A stretch of 64,000 nucleotides of DNA from Ornithinibacillus californiensis (GCF_001038485.1 NZ_LDUE01000006.1:44601-108600), one strand, 5' to 3'; positions 1 to 8,753 are shown, counted from the stretch's first letter. Notes: a model not told the origin generated them from the sequence alone. Translations and numbers: made by a program.

Positions 1-386
1 TGCACCAGTACAATGTGTCCTGTGCTTCGTCTATTAGCCAATATGCAGCCTTAGAAGCTTTAACAAATGGATTAGCTGATCCTATAAAAATGAAAGAGGT
101 CTATCAACAACGAAGAGATTATGTGGTAAATCGTCTAGTCAAAATGGGGCTAACTGTTAATAATCCCAATGGGGCTTTCTACCTTTTCCCTCACTTCTCT
201 AAACAAGGGATGACATCGTTTGAATTAGGCTTGGATTTAGTTAAAAAGAGTAAAGTAGCACTAGTACCAGGAACTAGTTTTTCGTCTCTTGGAGAGGGAT
301 ATATGAGGTTATCCTATGCATACCATCAAGACACACTTCAGATGGGATTAGACCGAATTGAACATTACGTACAAACCTATTATTAA
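1..386 (+). CDS. patA: PLP-dependent aminotransferase, PatA-like (3' part)
   Basis: C-terminal part of a class I/II fold-type I aminotransferase. The reading frame is open from the window edge (codons HQYN precede the first in-window GTG), so the gene starts upstream and only about 127 residues are present. The segment has the C-terminal small domain of the family: QYNVSCASSISQ at the cofactor-domain edge, NGAFYLFP, and the substrate-carboxylate Arg region in GEGYMRLSYA. The wording closely resembles Bacillus PatA, an aminotransferase associated with aspartate or diaminopimelate metabolism. The catalytic Lys lies outside the window, so activity cannot be judged. A weak hairpin follows the stop, and the next gene is on the opposite strand. 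Confidence 0.8.
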   Translation, partial: HQYNVSCASSISQYAALEALTNGLADPIKMKEVYQQRRDYVVNRLVKMGLTVNNPNGAFYLFPHFSKQGMTSFELGLDLVKKSKVALVPGTSFSSLGEGYMRLSYAYHQDTLQMGLDRIEHYVQTYY

Positions 387-397
387 TGGAAATAGAC

Positions 398-424
398 GGG
401 ATACACAAAAGTTCATGATATCCC
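398..424 (+). terminator. weak candidate terminator after patA
   Basis: Short stem GGGATA/TATCCC (398-403 with 419-424), 15-nt loop, followed by a mixed pyrimidine tail (TCCTATT) instead of a clean T-run. It lies between the convergent aminotransferase and Spo0E-like genes. Weak as a terminator. Confidence 0.35.
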
Positions 425-444
425 TCCTATTAGCCATATGATAG

Positions 445-639
445 TTACTTAAGTTTTATTTCTTCTATGTCTGAGTGAGTATGATCTTTTTTTGATTTTT
501 CATAAATATTTAGTAAGCGGTCTAGTTCTTGACTAAGTGCTATCGATTCTAAGCTAGTAATTCCTTGCGTTAATGCGGTAGAACTCATTTTACTTCTTAA
601 TGTTTCTATTTCTTTTAGGAGCTTGTCAGTATCGTGCAT
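445..639 (-). CDS. Spo0E-like aspartyl-phosphate phosphatase
   Basis: 64-aa protein of the Spo0E/YnzD-type family, small helical hairpins that dephosphorylate Spo0A~P and so delay sporulation. The diagnostic element is LSQELDRLLNIYEK (about residues 34-47), matching the family signature S-Q-E-L-D-x-L-[IL], preceded by an amphipathic helix LLKEIETLRSKM and the short linker expected between the two helices. Length is normal for the family. The ATG follows a GGAGG-type ribosome binding site. It is monocistronic and convergent with the aminotransferase gene. The acidic C-terminal tail (HSDIEEIKLK) is variable in this family. Its substrate could be another response regulator. Confidence 0.85.
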   Translation of the reverse strand: MHDTDKLLKEIETLRSKMSSTALTQGITSLESIALSQELDRLLNIYEKSKKDHTHSDIEEIKLK

Positions 640-808
640 AAATGAACTACAATACCTCCTTTACTATTTCTATTACTTTAGCATAGATAAACATCTTCTA
701 ACAAAGAATTTATCTTTACCTAAATTTTTAACACTTATATAACATTTTTCTTGTTATACTATAAATAAATAACTATATGTACTTTGTATGATGAAAGGAA
801 TGTCTTCT

Positions 809-1333
809 TTGGCCGAAGTTAACGAAAAAAATGAATGGGTAGAATGGGGAAAAGCTATTGTTATAGCCATCATTCTAGCATTTTTACTACGAACTTTTAT
901 TTTTGCTACTTCCATAGTGGAAGGAGATAGTATGGATCCAGCTCTTCAGGATGGTGAACGAGTTATATTCAACAAATTAGTTTACATAATTGATGAACCT
1001 GAAAGAGGAGACATTGTCATCATTCATCGTCCAGAGAAAAATTACGTAAAGCGAGTAATTGGCTTACCTGGTGAAACAATTGAAATTAGAAATCATAATC
1101 TTTATATCAATAATGTATTGTATGACCAACGTTTTTTAACAGAAGATGCTAAAAATCATACCGGAAATTACGGACCGATTAAAGTGCCTAATGGAAGATA
1201 TTTCGTCATGGGGGATAACCGATCGATTAGTAAAGATTCAAGAAATGGATTAGGATTTATCATGGAAGATGAGATTATTGGAAAATCTGAGTTTGTTTTT
1301 TACCCTTTTGGTGAAATGGCTAAAACTAGATAA
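809..1333 (+). CDS. lepB: Type I signal peptidase (SipS/SipT family)
   Basis: Membrane-anchored serine/lysine peptidase that removes signal peptides from Sec and Tat substrates at the outer membrane face. One N-terminal transmembrane helix (AIVIAIILAFLLRTFIF) is followed by the catalytic Ser in EGDSMDP, the catalytic Lys in NYVKRVIGLPGE, and the conserved GDNR...SxDSR box near the C-terminus. It is the short, single-TM Bacillus type. Start choice: ATG codons at 788, 791 and 800 lack a spaced ribosome binding site, whereas AAAGGA at 794-799 sits 9 nt before the TTG at 809, giving 174 aa beginning M-AEVNEKNEW. With the 788 start it would be 181 aa. A strong terminator follows. It probably serves the secreted subtilase, VanW and SpoIID-type proteins elsewhere in the window. 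Confidence 0.92.
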   Translation: MAEVNEKNEWVEWGKAIVIAIILAFLLRTFIFATSIVEGDSMDPALQDGERVIFNKLVYIIDEPERGDIVIIHRPEKNYVKRVIGLPGETIEIRNHNLYINNVLYDQRFLTEDAKNHTGNYGPIKVPNGRYFVMGDNRSISKDSRNGLGFIMEDEIIGKSEFVFYPFGEMAKTR

Positions 1334-1344
1334 ACATACAAATG

Positions 1345-1385
1345 GGGTTGTCTTTTAGAAATCACTCTAGAAGACAACCCTTTTT
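1345..1385 (+). terminator. Intrinsic terminator of signal peptidase gene
   Basis: Perfect 10-bp stem GGGTTGTCTT (1345-1354) with AAGACAACCC (1371-1380), followed by TTTTT. It sits 12 nt after the signal peptidase stop. Confidence 0.9.
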
Positions 1386-1390
1386 AATTT

Positions 1391-1448
1391 AAGAAAAGAA
1401 GGTATAAAATCCAGAGATGTCTAGCTCCGGGCGCCCTGCGCTTTTCTT
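1391..1448 (+). repeat. Miniature Bacillaceae intergenic repeat (internally deleted copy)
   Basis: The 58-nt segment is bounded by AAGAAAAG (1391-1398) and its reverse complement CTTTTCTT (1441-1448). Its right half contains GATGTCTAGCTCC and GGGCGCCCTGCGC. Read on the minus strand it runs from GAAAAGCGC to GGAGCTAGACATC, the two ends of a dispersed intergenic repeat I know from many Bacillaceae genomes, where a longer GC-rich middle separates them. Here the middle is almost absent. Assignment to that family is from memory. The local GC content is clearly higher than in the flanks. Confidence 0.55.
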
Positions 1449-1450
1449 AA

Positions 1451-1540
1451 TTATTTTTCATTATCCCAAACAAAACTACCGATAAAAAATAAAAGGATTA
1501 CAAAGCAAAGTACGCCAAAAGCTGCTTCAAATTCAAACAT
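1451..1540 (-). CDS. 29-aa single-helix membrane protein
   Basis: Unrecognised small protein. An ATG at 1540 (minus strand) is preceded by a near-perfect ribosome binding site (CTAGGAGGTGGC), much stronger than chance would predict. The product starts MFEFEAAFGVL, continues as one hydrophobic helix rich in Phe, Ile, Leu and Val (about residues 9-25), and ends WDNEK. The stop lies 3 nt from the edge of the repeat at 1391-1448, whose hairpin may act as its terminator on this strand. It resembles small accessory subunits of membrane complexes in size and topology only; no function is proposed. Confidence 0.65.
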   Translation of the reverse strand: MFEFEAAFGVLCFVILLFFIGSFVWDNEK

Positions 1541-1706
1541 GATGTGCCACCTCCTAGCATTAATATATGTATCATTTCACTATTTTAAAAAAATACTTAT
1601 AACCTTATATATCATACCACATTAAGTCCCTAAATAAAGAGAAATATGTTAAGATATAAGTAAATTTATTGACGAGATTTATCGAATTTAGGAAGAGGGT
1701 GAAAAC

Positions 1707-2867
1707 TTGTTACATTGTCCATATTGCGGCTCATTAGTTAAAGAAGAAGAAGCGTATTGTGTTAGCTGCGGTGAAGAACTTCCTAAAGACATCCATCTGC
1801 GTACTAAAACAGAAAAAAAGTTTAATAGATTATGGTTCATCCCTTTCTTAACACTTGTAATCATTTTACTTGCAGTAAATTTATTCCATAGTTTCCTACA
1901 AAGTCAATCCGTACAAGCTAAAAAATACTACGAACTAGGTGAAAAAAGTCTAGCAGTTGGAGATTACGATACCGCAAAAAAATATTTTACAAATGCTATG
2001 GATGAAAAGCCTAATTTCAAACAAGGACAAATAGCACTTGAGTTCATACAAAAGTCATTTTCTATAAAAGAACTCTTAGAAAAGGCAAATGAGGAATTAA
2101 AAAATAAAGACTTCCAAACTGCCCTATCACTAATTAACGATGCGGAAGCTTCCTTAAAAAATTTCGATGGTGCTGCTACGACTAACTTGGTGGATGATAT
2201 TGTAATTCATCGAAATAAAGTTAAAATCGAGCAGTTAAAAAGCTTACTCTCTCTTAAACCAACTGTTGACGAACTAAAAGTACTGCTTTGGGAAGCAGAT
2301 GCTATTAAAAGTAATGAGGCAACTCAAATCACTGAAAATATACGTAGCCAAATTGTTGATTTCACCTATTCAAAGGCAAGTGAAAAGCTTTCAGAAAAAC
2401 AGTTCAGTGATGCTCTGTTTATTGTAGATGATGGATTAAAATACGCACCTAATGCAGAGAAATTATTAAGTCTTAAAACAACCATTGAAAAAGAAAAGGT
2501 GTCCTTTGAGATTACACAACAGCAACGCATTCAACAGGCAATCGATACGGCTGAAGAAGAGCGGGAGATGAATGAAACTGACGCTATAGAAGTAGTCTCT
2601 GTACAACTTGAAAATGATGATCAAGGTAATTTAGTTGTGAAAGGTGAAGTCAAAAGTGTCGCAACAATCCCTATTAGTTCTGTTCTTGTAGAATACACTC
2701 TACTAACGAACGATACAGAATTTCTTTCGAATAGCGTTTATGTATATCCAGATACACTTTATCCGAATGAGAATGGAAAATTCGAATTTACTCATTATGA
2801 TATTAGTCAAGAGGTTGAATCAATTGATATTAACGTCAAGAAGATTACCTGGTATACAAATTATTAA
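1707..2867 (+). CDS. Zinc-ribbon, single-TM protein with TPR-like repeats
   Basis: 386-aa protein with a TTG start and a GAGGGTGA ribosome binding site. Domains in order: N-terminal zinc ribbon with four Cys (C4-P-Y-C7 and C18-V-S-C21), a basic linker, one transmembrane helix (about 43-62, WFIPFLTLVIILLAVN), then an outer helical region (about 75-280) with TPR-like repeats such as YYELGEKSLAVGDYDTAKKYF and LSEKQFSDALFIVDDGL. The C-terminal 90 residues form a beta-rich domain (VSVQLENDDQGNLVVKGEVK), possibly FxLYD-like. The topology (cytoplasmic zinc ribbon, external repeats) recalls TcaA- and YvbJ-like envelope proteins. It lies 21 nt upstream of a membrane-anchored serine protease and is almost certainly cotranscribed with it. 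Function unknown. Confidence 0.75.
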   Translation: MLHCPYCGSLVKEEEAYCVSCGEELPKDIHLRTKTEKKFNRLWFIPFLTLVIILLAVNLFHSFLQSQSVQAKKYYELGEKSLAVGDYDTAKKYFTNAMDEKPNFKQGQIALEFIQKSFSIKELLEKANEELKNKDFQTALSLINDAEASLKNFDGAATTNLVDDIVIHRNKVKIEQLKSLLSLKPTVDELKVLLWEADAIKSNEATQITENIRSQIVDFTYSKASEKLSEKQFSDALFIVDDGLKYAPNAEKLLSLKTTIEKEKVSFEITQQQRIQQAIDTAEEEREMNETDAIEVVSVQLENDDQGNLVVKGEVKSVATIPISSVLVEYTLLTNDTEFLSNSVYVYPDTLYPNENGKFEFTHYDISQEVESIDINVKKITWYTNY

Positions 2868-2888
2868 GTAATCTCTGGAGTTGAAATT

Positions 2889-4040
2889 ATGTTACAAAAG
2901 AAAAAAAAGTTTCCAATTATCGTTTCTATAATCATTAGTGTCGTTGGTATTGCTAGCCTTCTATTTATGTACTTCAGTTGGCAGTCCGAAAATGTGTTAA
3001 TCAATAATCCTATTATTAAAAAAGTACAATCTGAATCCGAAACAGTTAATCTGAAGACAATTGTCCATGAAGCAGAAAAAAACGTAGTACAAATAGAAGC
3101 TAAGAATGAGTATCAAACATTAACTGGTTCAGGATTTCTTTACAATGAAAAAGGTGATATTATAACGAATGCTCATGTCATTCAAAATGCAGAGACAATC
3201 TATGTTAGAACTGCGAATGCAAGAGTTTATCCTGCTGCAGTCATAGGTATCGGTGACAAGACGGATATTGCAGTAATTAGAGTCCCACAGCTCGCGGGAA
3301 TGAGCGGTCTTGCTATGGATACAGATGCCCTTGCAGAAATTGGAGATGAAGTGATTGCTTTAGGAAGCCCTCATGGATTTCAAAACACCGTTACACTTGG
3401 AATAATCTCCGGTTCAGAACGAAATTTCACTGTGGATGGTTATGACTATAATAACGCCTATCAAATATCAGCACCAATTACGCATGGAAATAGTGGTGGA
3501 CCTTTAATTAACCGAAATACTGGAAAAGTTATAGGAATTAATTCTGTAGGAACAGAGGATGGTACTATCGGATTTAGTATTCCGATAATCGATGTTATAC
3601 AAGATATTGAGACATGGTCTAATGAAGCACAGAATAGTCAGTTAACCTTCACTAGCACAGAAGACTTAATGAATTCTATTGACCCTGAGGAAATTATGCA
3701 GGACGCTGAATATGTAATGGAATACTTTTTAGACAGTATTATTATCCGGGATTATGTAGCAGCTTACTCTTTGTTAGGTGATTCCCTTCAATCAACCAAT
3801 TCATACTCTAGCTTTAGAGAAGACTATATACAAGTATTAGATGTAGAATATACCCATCAATCCACATTAATTGGTGATAATAATCATGCTTCCGTACTAG
3901 TAGATATTGTACTGACAAAGAATCAACCAAACGAAGAAGAACAAATTAAAGAAAACATTCAATATAAATTCAATATTGGATATGAAAATGATCAATTAAA
4001 AATTATTGGTATTGATTATGTTAACAATACGAATGAATAA
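2889..4040 (+). CDS. Membrane-anchored trypsin-like (S1C/HtrA-type) serine protease without PDZ
   Basis: 383-aa protease: short cytoplasmic N-terminus, one TM helix (about 9-28), and an external chymotrypsin-fold domain with the full triad, H96 in ITNAHVI, D126 in KTDIAVI, and Ser (about 202) in HGNSGGPL. Unlike HtrA/HtrB there is no PDZ domain. After a linker (about 250-275) the C-terminus folds as a roughly 105-residue alpha+beta unit (YVMEYFLDSIIIRDYVAAYS to KIIGIDYV) that looks NTF2/SnoaL-like. It is translated from an ATG preceded by CTGGAG and followed by a strong bidirectional terminator. Pairing with the zinc-ribbon/TPR membrane protein suggests a two-component envelope proteolysis or sensing unit; that is inference. 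Confidence 0.85.
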   Translation: MLQKKKKFPIIVSIIISVVGIASLLFMYFSWQSENVLINNPIIKKVQSESETVNLKTIVHEAEKNVVQIEAKNEYQTLTGSGFLYNEKGDIITNAHVIQNAETIYVRTANARVYPAAVIGIGDKTDIAVIRVPQLAGMSGLAMDTDALAEIGDEVIALGSPHGFQNTVTLGIISGSERNFTVDGYDYNNAYQISAPITHGNSGGPLINRNTGKVIGINSVGTEDGTIGFSIPIIDVIQDIETWSNEAQNSQLTFTSTEDLMNSIDPEEIMQDAEYVMEYFLDSIIIRDYVAAYSLLGDSLQSTNSYSSFREDYIQVLDVEYTHQSTLIGDNNHASVLVDIVLTKNQPNEEEQIKENIQYKFNIGYENDQLKIIGIDYVNNTNE

Positions 4041-4047
4041 TAAGATT

Positions 4048-4090
4048 AATAAGGACAGAAGCCCAACAAATCAGAGCTTCTGTCCTTATT
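4048..4090. terminator. Bidirectional intrinsic terminator
   Basis: Perfect 15-bp stem AATAAGGACAGAAGC (4048-4062) with GCTTCTGTCCTTATT (4076-4090). A-rich and T-rich flanks on both sides allow it to serve both the protease gene and the convergent GGDEF/EAL gene. Confidence 0.88.
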
Positions 4091-4099
4091 ATTTATAGT

Positions 4100-6049
4100 C
4101 TATGCTAAAAACTTTGTTAATTCTTTAGGTGGTAATGGCTTACTGAAAAGGTATCCTTGCATCTCGTCACATCGTTCACTTGTGAGGAAATCTAATTGTT
4201 CAATCGTTTCTACTCCTTCAGCTATGACCTTCATATTTAAAGAATGCGACATATGAATAATCGATTTAACAATAGCTTGATTTTGCTTTTGTTGTTCATT
4301 TAGGAACATCCTATCAATCTTTAACTTGGTAATCGGAAACACACTAAGATATTTAAATGATGAGTAACCTGTCCCAAAATCATCGATAGAAACAAGTACC
4401 CCTAGTTCTCTAAGTGCATACAAAGTCTCTAGAATTTCTTCCTCATTAGACATAGCCATTCTCTCTGTTATTTCTAATTCTAAATAATGAGGATCTAACC
4501 CTGTTTCATCTAATATATCGTTAACCTTTTCCACTAAATTACGTTGATGAAATTGCTTCGCTGATAAATTAACACTTACCGTAATTGGCGTGAATCCCTT
4601 ATCCTGCCACTCTTTATTTTGCCGACAAGCTTCTGATAACACCCAATCTCCAATATCAATGATAAGACCAGTCTTCTCAGCCAAAGGAATAAATTCTATC
4701 GGACTTATATACCCTCTTTCAGGATGATTCCAACGAATTAATGCCTCTAAACCAACTACCTCATTCTTCATTAGATCCTTTTGTGGTTGATAATGAAGTT
4801 CAAACTGTCCATCCTTAAGCGCCTTCCTCATTTCTGTTTCCATCGTTAACATGGTTCTGAAATTTTCAGAAATAGACGATTCAAATAAATTATAATAGTT
4901 TCGATGCTTCTCTTTAATCACATACATTGCAGAATCTGCATGTTTGATTAAGTCAGAAACACTGTTACCATTGTCAGGGTATATACTAATACCTATACTA
5001 ACTGTTGTATAAATTTCATAATCATCGATCGTGATTGGTTTCTCGAATTCAGAAATTAACTTTTCTGCTAGTTCAGTTGCATCTGCCTTTGTAGTATTCC
5101 GCTGTAGAATTAAAAACTCATCTCCGCTCATTCTAGCAATAAATGTATCCATTTGCAGGAATGACTTTAACCGGCCTGCACAAGCTTGTAATAGCTTATC
5201 CCCAAAAGAATAACCTAGCGTATCATTTATCTCTTTAAAATAATCGATATCTAGAAAGAAAACTGCAAGCTGCTCCCCCGCTTCCTCCGCCTGTACAATG
5301 GCCTCTTTTAAAACTTTATTAAAGAAATTGCGATTAGGTAAATCGGTCAATTCGTCGTAATAAGCCATATATTCGATTTTGTTTTCATTCTCTATTCTTT
5401 CGGTGATATCTTTCACACTTGCTGCACGAACTATCTTCCCATTCTTATAATAAGGGTATTCAACCATCTCAATATAGAAGCTTGTACCATCCTTACGTAC
5501 TCCCTTCAGCTCTAATACCCCGTCTATTACCTCTCGATCATCATTTTTTAATTTTTTATAACTTTTGGATTCGATTAGCTGGTCCATCGTAATATCTAAC
5601 ATTTCTTCCTTTGTATAACTAAACATCGTAGCAAAGGTCTCATCACAGTCTAATATGATTGAATTGGTATAGAGGACAATTCCTTCAGTTGAATTATTAG
5701 ATATTTGATTAAAATAGCGTTTCAACTCATCTGCCCTATTTTGTAAAGACAATTCATTTACAATTAAGCAATATAAGTCTCCTGATATCTGAAGCGACTT
5801 TACTTCTAATATCTTACCATTTCCCTTTTTCATTTCCATTAACAAGTGAGTTTGAGTTGATTCCTTTAATAAATGAAAATCAATATAATCTGCAATTGAA
5901 TTACCGCTAGTTTTATTGATATTCAAAATGGAATACGCTTCGTCGTTCCCTTCAATAATTGTCCCATTATCTTTGACAAATAAAATGGGTTCTGTAAAAA
6001 AGGACAAGAGCTGAACATTTAAAGGAAAACTAATTTGTTCGTTATGCAT
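4100..6049 (-). CDS. PAS-PAS-GGDEF-EAL cyclic-di-GMP signalling protein
   Basis: 649 aa, no TM segment, so cytosolic. Two N-terminal PAS-like modules (about 10-105 and 110-215, the second with a PAC-type IVRAASVKDITER end), a GGDEF domain (about 220-385, RMSGDEFLILQ) and an EAL domain (about 395-645). The diguanylate cyclase signature is SGDEF; the first Gly is replaced by Ser, a common variant that can still be active. The phosphodiesterase site is complete: EALIRW, the Glu of EITERM, DDFGTGYSS, KIDR, AEGVET and QGYLFSKPL. It probably hydrolyses c-di-GMP, with the GGDEF half active or GTP-sensing. The overall domain order resembles Bacillus DgcP/PdeH-type hybrids. No ligand is obvious for the PAS domains. 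Confidence 0.92.
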   Translation of the reverse strand: MHNEQISFPLNVQLLSFFTEPILFVKDNGTIIEGNDEAYSILNINKTSGNSIADYIDFHLLKESTQTHLLMEMKKGNGKILEVKSLQISGDLYCLIVNELSLQNRADELKRYFNQISNNSTEGIVLYTNSIILDCDETFATMFSYTKEEMLDITMDQLIESKSYKKLKNDDREVIDGVLELKGVRKDGTSFYIEMVEYPYYKNGKIVRAASVKDITERIENENKIEYMAYYDELTDLPNRNFFNKVLKEAIVQAEEAGEQLAVFFLDIDYFKEINDTLGYSFGDKLLQACAGRLKSFLQMDTFIARMSGDEFLILQRNTTKADATELAEKLISEFEKPITIDDYEIYTTVSIGISIYPDNGNSVSDLIKHADSAMYVIKEKHRNYYNLFESSISENFRTMLTMETEMRKALKDGQFELHYQPQKDLMKNEVVGLEALIRWNHPERGYISPIEFIPLAEKTGLIIDIGDWVLSEACRQNKEWQDKGFTPITVSVNLSAKQFHQRNLVEKVNDILDETGLDPHYLELEITERMAMSNEEEILETLYALRELGVLVSIDDFGTGYSSFKYLSVFPITKLKIDRMFLNEQQKQNQAIVKSIIHMSHSLNMKVIAEGVETIEQLDFLTSERCDEMQGYLFSKPLPPKELTKFLA

Positions 6050-6078
6050 AAAGAATTCTCCTCACTCGCAATCTATTT

Positions 6079-7443
6079 TTAACCGATACTAATTCGTTCC
6101 TTTGGATAATGATATTGCCCAGTTTTTTTCGTTTTCTTAAACATGAACAAAAAGGTAATAATCCCAACTCTTCCAATGAACATCAGGAGCATTAATATTA
6201 TCTTTGTTATAGTAGATAGCTCTGATGTTATGCCTAAGGATAATCCTACGGTACCAAAAGCGGAGGTCACCTCAAACATAATCTCTGTGATGGAAAAAGG
6301 CTCATAAGTAGTAATGAATAATACAGAAACAAATACCATAAATATTGCCATTAAGGTGACGGTAACGGCTTTCAGTAGGTCCTCTTCATGTACCTCTCTT
6401 CTAAAAATTCGTATACTACTTCCCCCTCTTGCATATGTAATGATAAATATAACCGCAAGTGCAAAAGTAGTCGTACGTATTCCCCCACCAGCACTACTTG
6501 GTGATGCTCCAATAAACATTAGAAATGACATCCATAAATGATTTGATTCCGAAAGCTCACTAACATCCATCGTTGAAAGCCCACCACTTCTGGTAGTTAC
6601 GGATTGGAATAAAGAATAAAAAAGTGACTCATGCCAACTTTTCCCTACAAAGTATTGGTTCATATCCAATAGATATATTACGATTGTTCCTACTACTATT
6701 AGAATTGCAAACGTTAATGTTGTAACCTTAGTAAACAAACTAAAATGCAAGAACATACGATTATGTTGACGTGAAAATAAAAAGTTCTTAACCTCTATTA
6801 AAACCGGGAATCCAATAGCACCAAAAATGATTAGCAGTATGTTAATAAACTGGATAAAGTAATCATGTCTATAAGGTATAAGGGACTCACCTGTAATATC
6901 GAACCCACCATTAGTTACAGCACTAATAGTACCAAAGAAGCCATGCAAATAAGCTTCTGATGGGGTTGAGTAGTATTTCAAGAAATATGTACCTAAAACT
7001 AAAAAGGCAATAACTTCTACAGTGATTAGAACTAGCATAATTTGTTTAATCAAACGAACCATGCCTTCAAAATTCGTCTGGTTCTGATCGGTCATAATTA
7101 ATTGACGTTCCTTTAATCCGATTTTTTTCCCTAACAGAAGCCATATAAATGTCCCAATAGCCATTACTCCCACAGCACCCAATTGTAATATGAATGCTAA
7201 TACAAATATCCCAAATGTACTGAGGGTATCAGCTATGGTTATCGTACTTAAACCTGTAACGCTTAGAGCGCTTACAGCAGTAAATACTTTATCGATAAAT
7301 TCAACCTCTACCCCATCCTGATATACTTGGGGTAAGCTCATAAGAGCAGTAGAAAAAACGGCAGCTACAAAGTAAAAAAACAATATCACCCGTACTGGTG
7401 ACAATTTATTTATCCAACGTAAAAAAGACTTTGGTAAGATCAT
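6079..7443 (-). CDS. Potassium transporter membrane subunit, KtrB/KtrD (TrkH superfamily)
   Basis: 454-aa integral membrane subunit of a Ktr system for Na+-dependent K+ uptake. Four M1-P-M2 repeats are visible through their filter loops: SALSVTGLSTI, SAVTNGGFDIT, VTTRSGGLSTM and SAFGTVGLSLG, each with the conserved Gly. The intramembrane gating loop region SSAGGGIRTTTF is also present. Length matches KtrB/KtrD. No KtrA/KtrC RCK subunit gene lies in the window, so the partner is elsewhere, as for ktrD in B. subtilis. It is transcribed away from the CdaR-type regulator and lies 29 nt from the GGDEF/EAL gene start on the same strand, so it may be cotranscribed with it. Confidence 0.9.
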   Translation of the reverse strand: MILPKSFLRWINKLSPVRVILFFYFVAAVFSTALMSLPQVYQDGVEVEFIDKVFTAVSALSVTGLSTITIADTLSTFGIFVLAFILQLGAVGVMAIGTFIWLLLGKKIGLKERQLIMTDQNQTNFEGMVRLIKQIMLVLITVEVIAFLVLGTYFLKYYSTPSEAYLHGFFGTISAVTNGGFDITGESLIPYRHDYFIQFINILLIIFGAIGFPVLIEVKNFLFSRQHNRMFLHFSLFTKVTTLTFAILIVVGTIVIYLLDMNQYFVGKSWHESLFYSLFQSVTTRSGGLSTMDVSELSESNHLWMSFLMFIGASPSSAGGGIRTTTFALAVIFIITYARGGSSIRIFRREVHEEDLLKAVTVTLMAIFMVFVSVLFITTYEPFSITEIMFEVTSAFGTVGLSLGITSELSTITKIILMLLMFIGRVGIITFLFMFKKTKKTGQYHYPKERISIG

Positions 7444-7637
7444 GAGTTATATACTCCTTAGACCACCTAAACTAGGTAGGTGTTCTTTCTTCATAATTAT
7501 AGCACGATTCAAAATAATTTCCTCTATTTTCGACAATTTATCATATCCACTATACAATAGAGTGGATGATACTTGAAGAATTATAACGAAAAAATACGAA
7601 AATGGAAAGACTTGTTAAAAAGTTTGGAGGACTAATT

Positions 7638-8753
7638 ATGGAATTAACCCCTACTTTAGGTCAAAAGATTATTAACGAAACAAGAAATTTAATTCACGAA
7701 AAAATAATTATAGTTAATGATAAAGCAATAATAATAGCTAGCACCGATTCCTCAAGACTTGGAGATTTTCATGAAGGTGCCTTACAAACCATTCAAACTA
7801 AGTCCACTACTATTCTAACTGAGTCCCACCTAACTACAATGAAAGGTGTCCTGCCAGGAGTTAACTTACCAATAACCATTGAGAATAAAGTAATTGGAGT
7901 TATTGGTATTACTGGAAACCCAACCGAGATTATTCCTTTCGCCTCACTCATGAAGAAAATGACAGAAATATTAATCCGTGAAAACATCCTAGTTCAGGAA
8001 ACAGAATGGCAATCTAGAGCAAAAGAGGCCTATTTTTTCGAATGGGTTCAAATGAACGATATACCCACCCATTTTATAGATAGAGGAAAGCTTTTAGATT
8101 TTCATTTATCTTTCCCATTACGTTGCTCTATTATCGAAATTGAAGCGTTTGAACGTTCATATAAGGATAGATTAAATGAAATCCTTGATCTACTAAGCTT
8201 GAAGATAACATGTACTCCAATTCGTTGGGGTCATAATCGAATTATTTTTCTTACAGAAGAAGATACAATAGATTTAAACACTTTAACCATGCAACTTCAT
8301 TCGCTTCAATCCTATCTAGCCTCTAAATTCTGTTTAACGACAACAATTGGGATTGGAACAACTACGAACACATATGTAATTAGTGATTCCTATCAAAAAG
8401 CAACAAAAGCTCTAAAACTTGGGAAACCAGGTACAATTACTGCTTATGATGAGTTACTATTAGAGTTTTGTCTAGACGAAGTAAGCACAGATATAAGGAA
8501 GGAATTTACGGATAAAATCTTTTCTTCGTTATATAAAGAAGAAAATGTATTCCTTACATTAAGATCTTATTTAAATAACAATATGAATTTAAAACAAACA
8601 GCATCTGAACTCCATATCCATATTAATACGTTACATTATCGATTAAATCGAATTGAACAATTAACCGGGTTAAATCCAAAAAGCACTTATGCAATCACAC
8701 TATTCTACACCGCATTATACTTTTTAGATGAAAATCTAAATAATAAGAAATAA
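7638..8753 (+). CDS. CdaR/PucR-family transcriptional regulator of glycolate oxidase genes
   Basis: 371-aa regulator. N-terminal putative sugar-diacid recognition domain (about 1-130, LGQKIINETRNLIHEK...IGITGNPTEI), a middle GGDEF-like degenerate region (about 140-280) and a C-terminal PucR-type HTH (TASELHIHINTLHYRLNRIE). Family members (CdaR, SdaR) activate carboxylate or diacid catabolic genes. Start: the ATG at 7638 has GGAGG 7 nt upstream; the ATG at 7602, 12 codons earlier, has none. It lies immediately upstream and codirectional with glcD and glcF, so a glycolate or related 2-hydroxyacid is a likely effector. Diverges from the Ktr gene. Confidence 0.85.
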   Translation: MELTPTLGQKIINETRNLIHEKIIIVNDKAIIIASTDSSRLGDFHEGALQTIQTKSTTILTESHLTTMKGVLPGVNLPITIENKVIGVIGITGNPTEIIPFASLMKKMTEILIRENILVQETEWQSRAKEAYFFEWVQMNDIPTHFIDRGKLLDFHLSFPLRCSIIEIEAFERSYKDRLNEILDLLSLKITCTPIRWGHNRIIFLTEEDTIDLNTLTMQLHSLQSYLASKFCLTTTIGIGTTTNTYVISDSYQKATKALKLGKPGTITAYDELLLEFCLDEVSTDIRKEFTDKIFSSLYKEENVFLTLRSYLNNNMNLKQTASELHIHINTLHYRLNRIEQLTGLNPKSTYAITLFYTALYFLDENLNNKK

